Assembly (NCBI RefSeq): GCF_003144245.1
Contig: NW_020289982.1
Coordinates: forward strand, 248,001 to 312,000
DNA length: 64,000 bases
Reading direction: 5' to 3'
From: Jaminaea rosea
Lineage: Eukaryota > Basidiomycota > Exobasidiomycetes > Microstromatales
Shown here: positions 10,165 to 21,542 of the stretch, one piece after another
How positions within the stretch are numbered: the stretch's first letter is position 1
Layout: every line of letters starts with the position of its first letter
The notes under the pieces: model-generated
Database searches by the model: none
Told to the model about the DNA's origin: nothing
Seen by the model: only the letters and a program-made list of their open reading frames with translations
Program-made: the position numbers and the translations under genes

Positions 10165-11524
10165 GGTTGCCAGCGAAAGAGGTGGTGCTGGAAGAAATCT
10201 GACTTAGTTGCAATGGGTGGCGTGGGTCGCGTCGTGGGAGCAGGCGGCGCTAGGCTAGCTAGTGTGCTGCGAGGGCGTAGCTGGTCAGAGCGCCTCTCGA
10301 TTGAGCCCCTGTCCGAAGGTGGAGAGGAGGTGCGAGCCAGCCAGGCTATACGCGATGATGGCCGAAGAGGATGATGAGCCTGCGTGAGCTACAAACACGT
10401 TGATGGCTGATTGAGCGAACGTCAACGCAAGAAGGTTGAGTGAACAGCAGTGATGAATGTCGTGAGAAGTCAAGAAGGGTTGCAAGCAGGCTCTACGCAG
10501 GCAACGGCGAGGGCAACGGCAAGGGCAACGGCAACGCGCCTCTTCACCGCCCGGTCAAGCGCGCTGCTGTGTGCCCGTGCTCGACTCCCTCTTCGCGTTG
10601 GCGCCCTCATTTGCCCTCGCAGCTCGCAGGCTCCCCCACGCCACGCCCACGCTCGCCCGCGCGCCCGCCCGCTCAACTCGACTCGACGCCCACTCGCTCA
10701 CCGACGGCAGGTTGCCAAGCCCCTCAATTCTCCGCAACTTGACTGGCGAGCGGCACAGCCAACTAACTATCTGGACTGGCCAGAAAGGGAAGGCGGTGCA
10801 GTTGAGCGATTTTGAGCGAAGGAAGCTTATGATCGCTCTTAGTTGTGGTACGCAGGTTTCGATCAGCAAACCAGCCTTCGCTAAATCGCGAGTGCGCGAG
10901 TGAGATGCTAATGGCCAACGGGCGTCTGAGCAGCTCCTACGTCCAGGTTCACTGCGCCGCGTCTTCAGCCATCACCACGGAGCGTGCCATTGTTTCAAGG
11001 TTGTCGATTGAAGTGAGGAATATGGATAAGGCAATTGAAGAGAAGTGCAGGCCCCGTAAGAGGGGCTCAAGAAGTAGGAATGAGGGCAGGCGATGCCCTA
11101 GAGGCATACGGATCGACAGAGAAGGGCGTAAAGGAGGGTGTTGTTCGAGACAGGCGGTGCAGCCGTAAGATGAGGAGTGGCAAAGGAGCGGCTGAGCGGG
11201 AAATGCCTTTGAGAGGACACCGGACGCCGACAAGAGACGGCTCCAGGCTTGAAAATGAACGCAGAGGTAGGGGCGAGGAGGAGGAGGTGTAGTTGGGTAT
11301 CGTGGTTGGTCGTGTGCTGCGTGCCCTTGTCTTGCGTCCGTCGCCGTCTGTCGCCTCTCTGACTCTCCGCTGCTCGCTTTGACTCTGTTCACCATCGCGA
11401 CGCCGCTCAACACGCGGCTGCAGCGGCAGCGGGTCCTTCCAGTGCCTCTGCCCGTAGCCATCTCCTCGGCCAATCCCCTGATCGCAGCGCCCTCGCATGT
11501 CGACGGCCCAGCCGCCACGTCCGT
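10165..11524. other. Intergenic, 1.36 kb; contains a degenerate 12-base repeat
   Basis: Promoter side of the PalI gene and 3' flank of the G-beta gene. Three 12-base units of the type GGCAACGGCRAG lie at about 10500-10537. A minus-strand frame at 10949-11518 has no family features and lies where a G-beta 3' UTR is expected. Confidence 0.4.
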
Positions 11525-12834
11525 CTACGCCCAAACCAACAGTTTCGAGTCCCAGCTACCAGTGCAGAGCGCCATACCGTCACCGCTAACGCCCAAGCAG
11601 CTCACCCGATTCTCATGTCCGCTGAGCACGCCCACCCTCTCGCCCTTCATCGTATCCCAAACATTACAGTTGTAGTCGTCATAACCAGCAAAGAGTAACC
11701 TCCCCGACGAGGAGAAGGCGACCGAAGTGATGCCGCAGAGGATATTGTCGTGTGTAAACTGGTTGAGCTCCCTGTCCGCCCTGACGTCAAAGAGACGGCA
11801 AGACGCGTCGTCTGAGCCGGTAGCGAAGGCGTCGCCATTAGGGAAGAACTGCACAGCATTGATGTCGCTCTCGTGGCCCGCAAAGGTCTGAACCGCCTTT
11901 CCTGTGCGGATGTCCCAGATCTTGGCTACCGTATCGCAAGCCCCTGAGACGAATGTGTTCGGGTTGGGACCCAGCGAGACGCTCATCACGTCGCCTGTAT
12001 GGTCATTGAACTCCATTGTGCGTACGCCAGCATCAATGTCCCAAAGCATGCAGGTCATGTCGCCCGACGAGGTGAGAATTTGCCTGTCGTTGAGGAATCG
12101 ACAGCACGAGAGGTAACCCGTGTGGGCGCTGAGCTCGCGAGCCACCTTGACCGAGCCTTCCCGCGAGCGAAGATTGTAGATTGAGCAGATGTTGTCAAGA
12201 CCACCGCAGGCCACGAAGTTGCCCGAAGGGGAGTAGGCGCAGGTCATCACCCAGGAGGAGCGAAGAGGAATTGCGTGAACCTTGTTCGATGTGTAGGCAT
12301 CCCTGAGAGCGACGTGGATTAGGGCGGGGTCAGAGAGGCAGCAATAGAAAGTACGATCGCTTGCCTCGAACTCACCATACGATGAGCTTGCCGTCTTGCG
12401 ACGCTGAGACGATGTGACGCTTGTCATGAGCCCAGTACATTGAGTAGATCTTCGCCAGGTGACCCTGCGGAGCGAGCACGATGCCGCAGAAACAAGTTAG
12501 CCTTCAAAGTCATGATCTCTGATCGCCCTCCTCGCATCTCGCCCACGAACCTTCAATTGGCGTCGAACCTTGAGCACAATACGAGGCAGCGGTGCGAGCT
12601 CGCCGGCTGCAGCTCGGACTGTGAGGCAAAGGGCCAGCGAGGTAGAAAGGGGATCTTGTGAGCAGCTGCCAACTATCGGTGCGACACATTGTATGGCGAG
12701 ACTGGTCACGCACGTGTGGTATCAGACAATCTCTCCTTCTTGATGCGGATCTCCTCCTTGAGGGTATCAGCCTGCCTCTTGGCCGCCGCGATGCGCTCAG
12801 TGAGGTCGGCCACGCCTGGTCCGTTGGCTGCCAT
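11525..12834 (-). CDS. Heterotrimeric G-protein beta subunit
   Basis: Four exons on the minus strand: 12834-12714, 12618-12551, 12464-12376 and 12302-11525, giving 351 residues, the usual length. The joins restore the invariant family text: KKERLSDTT then [15 protein letters not shown], then [19 protein letters not shown], then [22 protein letters not shown]. All donors are GTGCGT, GTTCGT or GTGAGT and all acceptors CAG. The N-terminal helix that pairs with G-gamma is residues 1-40, followed by seven WD repeats (LWDIDAG, IWDIRTG, LFDVRAD, VWDTMKG and the final LLVWA). It would signal with G-alpha and G-gamma in pheromone and nutrient sensing. The start ATG follows GCC in a favourable context. 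Confidence 0.93.
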
Positions 12835-13674
12835 GGCGATGACTGATGGAAACGTGGGGGAGTGAGTGGGGATGAGAAAAGGGAGGGATGAAAGGGCAGG
12901 AGGATTGCCGCTTGGTGCTTCGCGCTTGCTTTGCTGATCTGCGCTTAAGCGGATCGGTTGAAAGGGAGGACCGGAGAGTGACAAGGGCGAGCTACGGGGC
13001 TGTGGCTATTGCAGGCCGAGGTCGTTGATGCTGGCTAGATGTCGAGAGTATCTCTGAGGGGAGCGGAAGGTAGTAGACAGCCGGGAGTGTCGTTCAGGAG
13101 TGCGTGCGGGTGTTGGAGAGGAATGCGTCGTTATCGCGTCGGGGGAAGGCGCCCTGTATGCGTCGCTCTTTGTAAGAGGCGATAAGTCAGGTGGTGGGAT
13201 AGGGGATGAAGGACCGTGCAGTAGGGTGGTACACACACACTGCTCTCTGTGTGTCGCAGAAGGAGTCGCGCAGGTGATGAGGATCAGAAGGGAAAGAGAA
13301 AGGAGCTGGATGAAAGGTGGTCCGGTTCCCCTTCCCCTCGGCCGTCCTGGTTGGTTGGGCGCTCCGCCTGCCGCCGCCCCGCCCACGTCGTCGATGCCGC
13401 CCCCCGAATTGGACTTGCCTTCGACTTGGCTGGCGAGACGAGACGAGACAGTCCAAGACAGGGCGGCCAGACGGATCGGCGTCGCGGCGCTGCATCTGTC
13501 GGGTCGTGCGTGCACAGACACGCCTCGCTCCCTTGTTCTTCGCTCGGAAGAAGGCGAGGAGCTCCTTGCACGGCCCACGCTACGAGCTGAGGGACACTTT
13601 ATTGACCATCAAGACTAGTTGAGATCGCAGAAGATCTTGGGTCAAAGCGCATTGTCATGTCATTGCTCTTCAAT
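12835..13674. other. Intergenic, 0.84 kb: G-beta promoter and 3' flank of the peptidase gene
   Basis: Two minus-strand genes follow each other here. Frames of 90-190 codons exist on both strands but are biased, proline- and arginine-rich readings with no family features. I see no RNA gene. Confidence 0.4.
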
Positions 13675-15258
13675 CTAGTCGACCTCAAGGCTGGCGATCA
13701 CCTCCTCCCCATGATTCCAGAAGCTCTCGAACAAGCCAATCAAATGCTCCGGGTCCTTGACATGCGCCGTCTCCCTCACACTGTGCATCGACAAGCACGC
13801 TGTCCCCACATCGACCGTCTTGAAGCCCTTTGCGCTAAGCATAGGCCCAATGGTCGACCCACATGGCATCGAATTTTTGACCGAAAAGTGCTGCACGGGC
13901 ACGCCGCCATTACGCGCGAGAGCCGCCCATCGGCGAATTGGGAAAGCAGTCGCTGCGGTGGTGGCGTATCGTTGGTTGCTCATCGTCTTCAGCACGATGC
14001 CTCCGCCCAGGTCAGGGCTGTTCTCCGCCTGGTAGCGATCCATGTAGCAAGGGTGCTTGCCGTGGCTCACATCTGACGAGATGAGGAAAGAAGCTGCTCG
14101 GGCTACATCGCCCCCATCTGCTGTTCCCTTGGCCCCCTTGAGGGAGATGTGCGACAATCGCTGCACAAGGGCGGGTAGCGTGTCGGCATTTGCTCCTTGG
14201 AAGGAGGTGGAGCCTACCTCTTCATTGTCGAAGAGGCTGATTGCGCGTACCGACTTTGAGTCGGCGAGAGTTGATTGACCGGGCGCGACCGAGGCGAGCA
14301 GAGCAGTGACGGCGCCGAAGGAGGACATGAGGTTGTCGATGCGCGGAGCAAAGATGAATTCGTCGCAGGCTCCACCGATCGAGGAGGGGTGGACGTCATG
14401 CAGGGAGAGGTCGAAGTCGCGGATTTGGGAGGGAGAGCAGCCGAGCTCCTTGGCGAGAAGGTTGAGCAAGATAGGGTGGTGATGCTGCGCCGTCTCATCT
14501 CCACCATCTGCTTTCGTGCCGAGCTGCTCCTCGATGCTGCTCTTGAGGGCGAGCATCGGGATCGTCTCGTCTTCGAGATTGAACTTCTTGCCATCCCCAG
14601 CCGACCGGTCCAGATGAATAGCCAAGGACGGGATCCTCAGAATAGGTCTGCGGATCTGTACCAGCTTCGCTTCATACGTCCCCTTTTCACCCTCAACGAT
14701 GACCCTCCCCGACAATCCCAAATCGCGATCAAACCAAGTACTCCACAACCCTCCACCATACGTCTCTACTCCCAACTGGACAAAACCTGCCTTCTCCTTC
14801 TTGCTGACCGGCCGCACCTTGAAGCAGGGCGAGTCGGTATGCGCCCCCACTGCATGTACGCCACCGATGCCAGGTTGAAATTTGCCACCTACAGCAAAGG
14901 CGACGAGTGCTGAGCCATTTCGTGTAAAGTAGTAGCGGCCCCCAGCCTCAATACGACCGTCCCACTGATCGGTTTCCTTGATCTTTGTGAAGCCGGAGGC
15001 TTCGAGAAGAATGGAAGCGGACTGTACCGCGTGGAAGGGGTCGGTGGAGTTGTCTACGAACTTGAGAAAGTCCAAGGCCGTTGTTGGCGCATGTGATGAA
15101 GCCGAAGCGGCATTGTTGTTGGATGAGGTCATGATGCTACGACGTGAGATGGTAGGCGAAGGTGATTGAGAGAGACGTGTCCAGGTGACCATGCGATTTG
15201 CCTGGGTAGAGAGTGTGGTGATCGAGTATGATGCGCGAGGAATGAATCTCGACAGCAT
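13675..15258 (-). CDS. Aspartyl aminopeptidase (M18 family, DNPEP/Ape4-like)
   Basis: Single-exon zinc aminopeptidase that removes N-terminal Asp or Glu. Metal and catalytic motifs are visible: GAHTDSPCFKV, GLWSTWFDRDLGLSGRV, FDNEEVGSTSFQGA and SSDVSHGKHPCYMDRYQAEN. The C-terminus (MHSVRETAHVKDPEHLIGLF) is also typical. Two starts are possible. The ATG at 15132 (MTSSNNN) gives the usual cytosolic length of 485 residues. An in-frame ATG at 15258 adds 42 residues (MLSRFIPRASYSITTLSTQ...) that are rich in Arg, Ser and Thr and contain no Asp or Glu, like a mitochondrial presequence. I give the longer span; the family is certain, the start is not. The gene is divergent from its right neighbour across about 210 bases. 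Confidence 0.9.
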   Translation of the reverse strand: MLSRFIPRASYSITTLSTQANRMVTWTRLSQSPSPTISRRSIMTSSNNNAASASSHAPTTALDFLKFVDNSTDPFHAVQSASILLEASGFTKIKETDQWDGRIEAGGRYYFTRNGSALVAFAVGGKFQPGIGGVHAVGAHTDSPCFKVRPVSKKEKAGFVQLGVETYGGGLWSTWFDRDLGLSGRVIVEGEKGTYEAKLVQIRRPILRIPSLAIHLDRSAGDGKKFNLEDETIPMLALKSSIEEQLGTKADGGDETAQHHHPILLNLLAKELGCSPSQIRDFDLSLHDVHPSSIGGACDEFIFAPRIDNLMSSFGAVTALLASVAPGQSTLADSKSVRAISLFDNEEVGSTSFQGANADTLPALVQRLSHISLKGAKGTADGGDVARAASFLISSDVSHGKHPCYMDRYQAENSPDLGGGIVLKTMSNQRYATTAATAFPIRRWAALARNGGVPVQHFSVKNSMPCGSTIGPMLSAKGFKTVDVGTACLSMHSVRETAHVKDPEHLIGLFESFWNHGEEVIASLEVD

Positions 15259-15465
15259 GCAATGAAGGAGGATGAGGAGAGGACAGATACGAAGGGGGAA
15301 GCGAGCAGCTGACTTTGCTCGGGTCGTGCGACTCTGGCCCGAGCCAATCGACGACGATACCGGCGGAAGCGGGGTCGAGTAGGACCTCCACGTGGGTTTT
15401 TCGGCGGCAATCTTGCTCTTGTTGCTTTCGCGACAGCAGCTCAGCAACTCACCACTTCAAAGGCG

Positions 15466-17718
15466 ATGCAAGGCGGATCCTCGGACGATGTCTTCCCAGT
15501 AGACCGAAGTCTCCTCAATCCAAAGTTCGAGGCATACAAGTTGCTTACCGACGGTGTCACTTCAGCATGTCACCATCTGCCCTCTAGCGTGCGCCTCTCT
15601 GCGCCAGACGGCGTAGGTTTCAAGGAGCTTCAGGATCGCCTCAACTACAATCACCTCGTGCCAGCAGCTTCAAGCAGTAGTCAATGCGTGTACATCGACG
15701 ACGCAGGCTTTGTGATCCTGGTTGATTTCTCTGCAGGCTCTGTCAAGCCGAGCTTCCATCCTCTACATCGCCTTGAGAGCACGCCGAACGGATGCGCAAG
15801 TCTCGTAGCCTTGGAAAGCGACCAGTGGCTGGTCTCGGACGCCAAGGGCGGCATTGTCTGCCTTGAGACCAAGAAGCAAGGATCGAGATGGACAGCGGAA
15901 GTAGTCGCATCACTAAAGGTGGAGGGGTCCTCACGCATCCTCGAGGCACGACGCTCCGAGACGGATGCCGCTGTAGTGCTCGCTTTGGTACAGAGCACAA
16001 GACGACTCGCAACCAGCACCGACAGCGGCGGCAGCAGCAAACCAACGCGTTCAAGCAAGGTGGCCTTTGATGTCTCGCTCCTGGAGCTGCCCATACCGAT
16101 ATCAACCACGCAAGCTCCTGCGGCCAACACCTCCTCGACCTCGCCAGAGCCTATCTTCGTTCAGCCAAGCTGGACCGTCACTGGGAACGACCCAGCCTAC
16201 CATACTCAGCTTGGCCCCTCTAGCGAGTCGCAACACCTTCTCATTGCCGAGTCAAGCTTCGAAGACACAGCGACCCACGCTGCTCGGCACTCAGCAAAGA
16301 CGCAACCCAAGCCAGCCTCGACGTCTACCACTCCAGCCGCCTCAAGCAACACCGACACCCAAGCACCGTCACCCCTTGCTACAACACGACCCCTGCGCCC
16401 GCCGCCCCTCTTCTCGTGGCACCAAAGTAGCGACACCGTCACCCTCCTCTTCTCTCTTCCAACATCCATAAACAAAGGAGACACACGTGTTCACTTCTCT
16501 CCACCGAGCGGGCTCAGCATCCACCTTGCGCCGCACGCCGACCTGGATCGCGCCGCAAGCGAGTCAAAGATAGTTGAGCTGCGAGATGACGAGCAGGAGG
16601 CGCGAAAGGTTGACGAAGAAGCAAAGCCTTCAATCAGGACTGCCCGAGCTCTACAGGCGGGTTGCTTTGCCAATCGCACCTTGTGGGCTCCGATTGACAC
16701 CAGCGGCTGCGTCTGGACGTGGGAGCGTGTCCCTCCCGCTGGCGGAGCAAAGCGCACAGCGAATGGCCAGGAGAAGGTAGGGGAGCAAGGGCTACTCAGT
16801 GTCTTTCTTGAAAAGAAGGACGAGGGTACTCGCTGGGCTGCAGTCTTTGACGAGGCAGAAAGACGTCGGCGTGCCGAGGCCAACGGTGGCGATGAGGATG
16901 ACGAGGACGATCCGCCAGAGACGCAGGACCCTTCTGATTTGCTGGGGATGGTGCAAGGCCTGGACAAGTACACCGCTGAAGGCGAAGCGGATGGTGATGA
17001 TATGGAGTACAATCCGCTCTTCAGCGCACAACGCGACTCATTACTGCACGACGGGCTGGAGGCGGAGGATGGAGATGTTGGGAGACGGTTGTGTGTTACT
17101 GCTGTAGCGCGTGGAGGTGATGGGCAAGGCATCGCAGTCAATCATCCGCAAAGCGAGGCAGGCGCTCGCTCACAATTGGCTTCGTGCCTGGCGAGACCGC
17201 TGCCTCAAGCCGACCGAAGCGACAGCGACGCAGCAGCTCTTCGACCGCTCGTCGTGCGTCGTGACCTCGATGGTCTCGTCTTCTTTCCCCCCTCTCCCTC
17301 CTCCTCCTCAGCATGGCATCATCGCACGACCCTACCCGCCCTCAGCTTCGTCCTGGCATCCAAGCGTGACCTAAGGGCAACATACGTCGTGCCTACCTCA
17401 CGCTCCTCGAGCAAAGGAGGACGAACAGCCGTCCTTGCATTCGAAGACGCGCCTCGCGTTCGAGACGACTACGACGAGGCATCGAAAGGCGCCGGCAACC
17501 TCTTCGTGTACTACAGTACGGACGAGGAGGAGGCCACGGGTGCTGCTGGGAAGAAAAAGACAGAGTACGCGCCTAGCCGCGTCATTAGGCTTGAGGGAGA
17601 AGGCGGTACAGGCAGCTTCATGGGGGCTGCCCTCTTGCTAGTGGACGGGAGAAGGGTACTCGCCGTGCTCTGTGAACGGGCAATGCTTCTGTTGAGGGGC
17701 GTGTTGGACGATGAGTAG
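15466..17718 (+). CDS. NudC domain-containing protein 1-like (NUDCD1) protein
   Basis: Single-exon gene, 750 residues. It has the NUDCD1 layout: an N-terminal beta-propeller-like half (CVYIDDAGFVILVDF, LVALESDQWLVSDAKGGIV), a central CS/p23-type domain (PPLFSWHQSSDTVTLLFSLP) ending near LWAPIDTSGCVWTWER, and a C-terminal half with more strand-like segments. Vertebrate NUDCD1 is linked to COPI coat and Hsp90-type chaperone partners; the role in fungi is not defined. Low-complexity inserts rich in Ser/Thr/Pro and Asp/Glu separate the domains. The ATG at 15466 is the first in frame after the divergent promoter shared with the aminopeptidase gene. Confidence 0.72.
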   Translation: MQGGSSDDVFPVDRSLLNPKFEAYKLLTDGVTSACHHLPSSVRLSAPDGVGFKELQDRLNYNHLVPAASSSSQCVYIDDAGFVILVDFSAGSVKPSFHPLHRLESTPNGCASLVALESDQWLVSDAKGGIVCLETKKQGSRWTAEVVASLKVEGSSRILEARRSETDAAVVLALVQSTRRLATSTDSGGSSKPTRSSKVAFDVSLLELPIPISTTQAPAANTSSTSPEPIFVQPSWTVTGNDPAYHTQLGPSSESQHLLIAESSFEDTATHAARHSAKTQPKPASTSTTPAASSNTDTQAPSPLATTRPLRPPPLFSWHQSSDTVTLLFSLPTSINKGDTRVHFSPPSGLSIHLAPHADLDRAASESKIVELRDDEQEARKVDEEAKPSIRTARALQAGCFANRTLWAPIDTSGCVWTWERVPPAGGAKRTANGQEKVGEQGLLSVFLEKKDEGTRWAAVFDEAERRRRAEANGGDEDDEDDPPETQDPSDLLGMVQGLDKYTAEGEADGDDMEYNPLFSAQRDSLLHDGLEAEDGDVGRRLCVTAVARGGDGQGIAVNHPQSEAGARSQLASCLARPLPQADRSDSDAAALRPLVVRRDLDGLVFFPPSPSSSSAWHHRTTLPALSFVLASKRDLRATYVVPTSRSSSKGGRTAVLAFEDAPRVRDDYDEASKGAGNLFVYYSTDEEEATGAAGKKKTEYAPSRVIRLEGEGGTGSFMGAALLLVDGRRVLAVLCERAMLLLRGVLDDE

Positions 17719-18107
17719 GAGAGCCGCACAGCACGATGAGCAGGGATGCGAATGCACGAGGAGTGTAGGACGCAGCGATAAGATGTGTGATGTTATTCAA
17801 TATAGCCGAATGAATGGATAGAGCGCAATGAGCCAGCAAGGAGCGTGATCCTAGTGTAATTGTAGGTGGTCTTTTTACACATTCGAAAGAGCGAGAGGGG
17901 AGGCCAGTCTTGACATCCATATGATGGAGTACGGTAAGGTAGGAGGACGGGCCGTAGAAGGAGGGGCCGGAGAGAGAGCGTGACGATGAGGGTGGAATCC
18001 GGAGCTGCATGAGGTCGGTAGGAATTGTTCGTGAAGCGTTGGTGTTCCTCAAAAAGGTGTTAAAAAGTTGTATAGCGACCGGAACATGGTCAAAAAGAGC
18101 ATGCTGC
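17719..18107. other. Convergent intergenic region
   Basis: Tail-to-tail spacer between the NUDCD1-like and Ypk-like genes, holding both 3' UTRs. It is locally AT-richer (about 17780-17880). No gene seen. Confidence 0.45.
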
Positions 18108-20712
18108 TTACTGCTGCGACTTGCCTCTGCCTGTCGTAGGGGAGCGCATAACCTCATCCCCCTCGGCATCTCCACCCGCGTCCTCTTGCCCCTCCTCAGC
18201 ATCTCGCACAGCCATCTTCGACATGCCCAGAGCGGCCCCGCCGAGCCCGAAGCCGCCTGAGCCGCGGCGGCCGCCGAAGGAGCTGGCGAGTGAGCCTGCT
18301 ACCGAGCCATCATAGTCGCCAGAGTAGGAGAAGCCGCGGAACTTGTCTTGGATGCTGGACGAAAGTGCATCGTCTTCTGCTGAGTTGCCGTTGGCCTTGT
18401 TTATCGCAACACCATTTTTGCCCTTCGCTGATGTTGCGCCTGCGACCCCACTAGCTCCACCGGCAGTGCTTGCTGCCTTCGATGAGCCTCCCGCAGCCGC
18501 TGAACCACTGCCGCTACTGCCGCTGCCTTCGTTTGCTGCGTCCACGCTCCCGGGGAGGAGGGTTCCATTCTCGATCGCCTGGGCAAGCCCTTCGTCGCCG
18601 CCACCAAGCATGGCCACCTCAGCAAGGTCCGTCTCTGTGAACTCTGGGTCGAAGTTGGCCACGCTCTCGTCCGACTCCACTAGCGGCTTGAACGGCGGGG
18701 TAAGCTGCTTCCTTGCCAATGCCTCAAAGTCGATATCCTTGAAGAAGGGGTGCTCCATCAGATCCTGCGCATCGCGCCCTGCTCCCAACCTATGCTTTGG
18801 GTTGCGGTTGAGCAGGCCCTTGACGAATTGCTTACCATCATCACCGATGGCGCCTCGAGGGAACTTGATCTTGCCGAAGCAGATGTTGCGGTACATCTGC
18901 TGCGTGTCTTCGGCGTAGAAGGGGGACCAGCCACAGCACATTTCGAAGAGGAGAACGCCGAGCGACCAGAAGTCTACCAATTTGGAGTAGCCCGACTCGT
19001 CCAGGAGAACCTCGGGTGCCAGGTACTCGGTCGTACCGCAGAAGGTGTTGGTGAGCTGCCCTGCGCCCAAGTCAGGCTTGGAAAGCCCAAAGTCGCAGAG
19101 CGCTACGTGACCCGTTGCGTCGAGGAGGATATTCTCGGGCTTGAGATCTCGGTAGACGATGTCGTACTTGTGCAGATGGCCGAGCGCGATGACCAGCTCT
19201 GCAATGTAGAATCTTGCCCTCTCCTCTGTGAAGCGCCCCTCACGCTGCAAGTGCCAGAACAGCTCCCCGCCAGACTTGTAGTCGGTGACGAAGTAGAGCT
19301 CCTGCTCGGACTGGAAGCTGAACTTGAGTCCGACAAGGAACGGGCAATCGAGCGACTTTTCCAAGATTTTTCGCTCGCCCATCGTGTGCGTAACCTCCTT
19401 CTTCTGTGCTATCTCGCGCTTGGACAGAACCTTCATTGCGTAGATTCTTCGCGTATCCTTCTTGCGAACTTGGAAGACGCGGCCGAACGTGCCCCGCCCG
19501 ATGAGCTTGAGGTACTCAAAGTCCGCTGGCGTAAGCTTCTTGGCCGGGAGGCGCTCGTAAGACACCTGGACGCGGATCTCTCCGGCGCTGTGCGATGGTT
19601 CGCCTGCTTCGGCATCATCGCGGTCAAGGAGCGGGTACCACTGGTCCGAGGACATCTTGTGGATGAAGCGTGGGGTGATGACGCGCATGCCAAGAAAGCC
19701 CTCCTCTTCGGCCAGACGATCGTAGACGCTTACGTAGACAGGCTGCTTTTCTTGTGTGACGTCCTGTGGGCAGCGATGAAGTCGACGATCAGTGAAATGT
19801 ACAGAGCTGGCGGCGCTCATGCTCGGCAACTCACGAAAGTGACTTGATGCTTCCACACAGGGTTGTGAGCATTGAGCGACGAAGACGATGATGCTGCAGT
19901 GTTGGCCTCTTCCGCCGTACTGGCGGGCGTGATGGTCCTCGCTCTGGTACGGTTGCCTGCCTCTGCTCCTTCCGGTCTCGGCACAGGTTCCCCCATGGCG
20001 TCTGCCATTGACGGGTCGATTGGTTCCCTTCCAATGAACTCGTTCTTGTCAAAGGAGATGACAGCGTACGGCGCTGAGCCCGATGCTGAGCTGACGGCGA
20101 GATTGCGTGCCTCGATGACTTTGACGGTCAGGTGGCCTCGAGGCGCAGCTGTATTGCGTGTGGGGGAGGCACTTGATGACGAGGATGAGGCATCTAGGCG
20201 CTGCTTTGCTGGTGGGAGTTTCATAGTGAAGTCAGGTGCTGCGAATCGGAGGCGACGAGGTCAGCACGAGGGTAAAAGAGTCATTCAAGCTTGGCTGGCT
20301 CGCGAGCTCACCTTGTGTCGAGATCGACGTCGTGGGAATGGCAGACTGCGTCGCTATGTTCCCACCGGGCGTCAAGAGGCCCGAAGGCGTCATATCGCCT
20401 GCGGCTGTCCGTGGTACGCCCAGGGCGAGCATGCTGTTGCCGCTCGTACTCTTGCGGTGTGCCTGGGCGGCAGCTGCTGATGAAGATGAGGACGACGCCT
20501 GTGACTGTTGCAGCGAGTCGAACGGATTCGCTTCCTCTGCTCTCGATGAGGTGGGAGCCGCGCGCGGTGTCGTCTGTGACATGCGTGAGAAGAGATGTTG
20601 TCTCAGCTGTGGACCTCTTTGCTGGCTGGCATGGCGTGAGACCATCACATCACTGGGTTAGACTCACCTGATCCTGCGGGCCTGAGGGCCACATGCTGGA
20701 GATGCCCTTCAT
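18108..20712 (-). CDS. AGC protein kinase, Ypk1/Gad8 type (TORC2 effector)
   Basis: Four exons: 20712-20668, 20573-20312, 20238-19835 and 19763-18108, giving 788 residues. The joins between exons 2, 3 and 4 are well supported (STQ-APDFTMKLP; WKHQVTF-DVTQEKQPVY). The first, 15-codon exon (MKGISSMWPSGPQDQ) is inferred from GTGAGT/CAG signals and phase. Residues about 110-300 form the C2-like domain of fungal Ypk kinases (RGHLTVKVIEARNL, YAVISFDKNEF). The kinase domain shows GRGTFGRV, AMKVLSK, YRDLKPENILL, DFGLSKPD and TNTFCGTTEYLAPEV with the PDK1-site Thr. A hydrophobic motif FRGFSY, the TORC2 site, follows a Gly/Ser/Ala-rich insert, and about 70 more residues follow it. Such kinases control sphingolipid synthesis and membrane stress. 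Confidence 0.92.
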
Positions 20713-21542
20713 CGCTGCTTATATGCAAGTGGTAGCAGTGAGAAAAGGCAAGAGGGGCGGCTCTGTTCGCAGCTCAGGGGACGGAGCGACGAGAGCGGGG
20801 AGCAAGGGACGTAGCCGTGCGGCTTTAATGCTGCTGCGAGGCCTCTACGTGGAGCAAGGCAATAGCGGGAAGAGGAAGGGAGGTGTCTCAATCGTCGAGT
20901 CTCGCCCTGACTCGATGATGATGATGATGCGATGGCGAGGATGAGAGTGATGGTCACGAATGAAGAATAGCTCTGCCGTCGCTGCCGCTGTCGCCGTCGT
21001 CGCTGTCGTCACCGGGTGATCTGAAGAGAGGAGGAGCCTTGTGTTGGACACGGAGAGAGAGAGGGAGGGCCAAGCAGCAGCGGGGACTTGGACTCGGGCT
21101 TGAGCGAGCTGAGCTTGGCTGGCTGGCAGCTCGTCTCGTCGCCTCACTTCATCACGCCTCGCGCCCACGCCCACCCACGCTCACACGCAGGTACTTGCAC
21201 AGCTTCTTTTTCGATTGCCGCCCCAGCCCACCTGCCGTTCATCCACTTTGGCCGCACATTACTCCCCGCTCCGCCGCCGTCGCCGCTAGCCGCTCCGCGT
21301 CCCGTGCCTTGGTTGGCGAAATCGATGCACAAGCGACAGCAGTGCCGCACCCTTGCGAAGACTCCACATCATCAGATCGAGCTTGATGCTACCCAAAGTA
21401 GCGCGCTAGCATGAAGCACGAGAGCGTCATCGAGCGCATTGTGGGGAATGGGGAAGAGCATACAGTCAAGGGTATCACATTGCGCAAGGGGTCGAAAAAA
21501 GAGGTGCAGAACGCAAAGGGAAGCTGTGGGGAAAGCACTCGC
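20713..21542. other. Intergenic, 0.83 kb: promoter of the Ypk-type kinase and 3' flank of the next gene
   Basis: No gene recognised. The short frames here are GC-biased and lack family features. A run of GATGAT trinucleotides occurs near 20915-20930. Confidence 0.4.

Noticed and set aside
10278-10292. TAGCTGGTCAGAGCG, which resembles a tRNA A box
   Set aside because: No B box (GGTTCGAATCC type) or cloverleaf pairing follows at the right distance.
10949-11518. A 189-codon minus-strand frame below the G-beta gene
   Set aside because: Composition is irregular, with no homology recognised, and it lies in the expected 3' UTR.
13006-13578. A 190-codon minus-strand frame in the G-beta promoter region
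   Set aside because: Arg/Pro-rich biased reading with equally long frames on the other strand.
18750-19847. A 365-codon plus-strand open frame opposite the Ypk-type kinase
   Set aside because: It is the antisense of a strongly conserved kinase domain. GC-rich third positions keep the opposite strand free of stops. It has no family features of its own.
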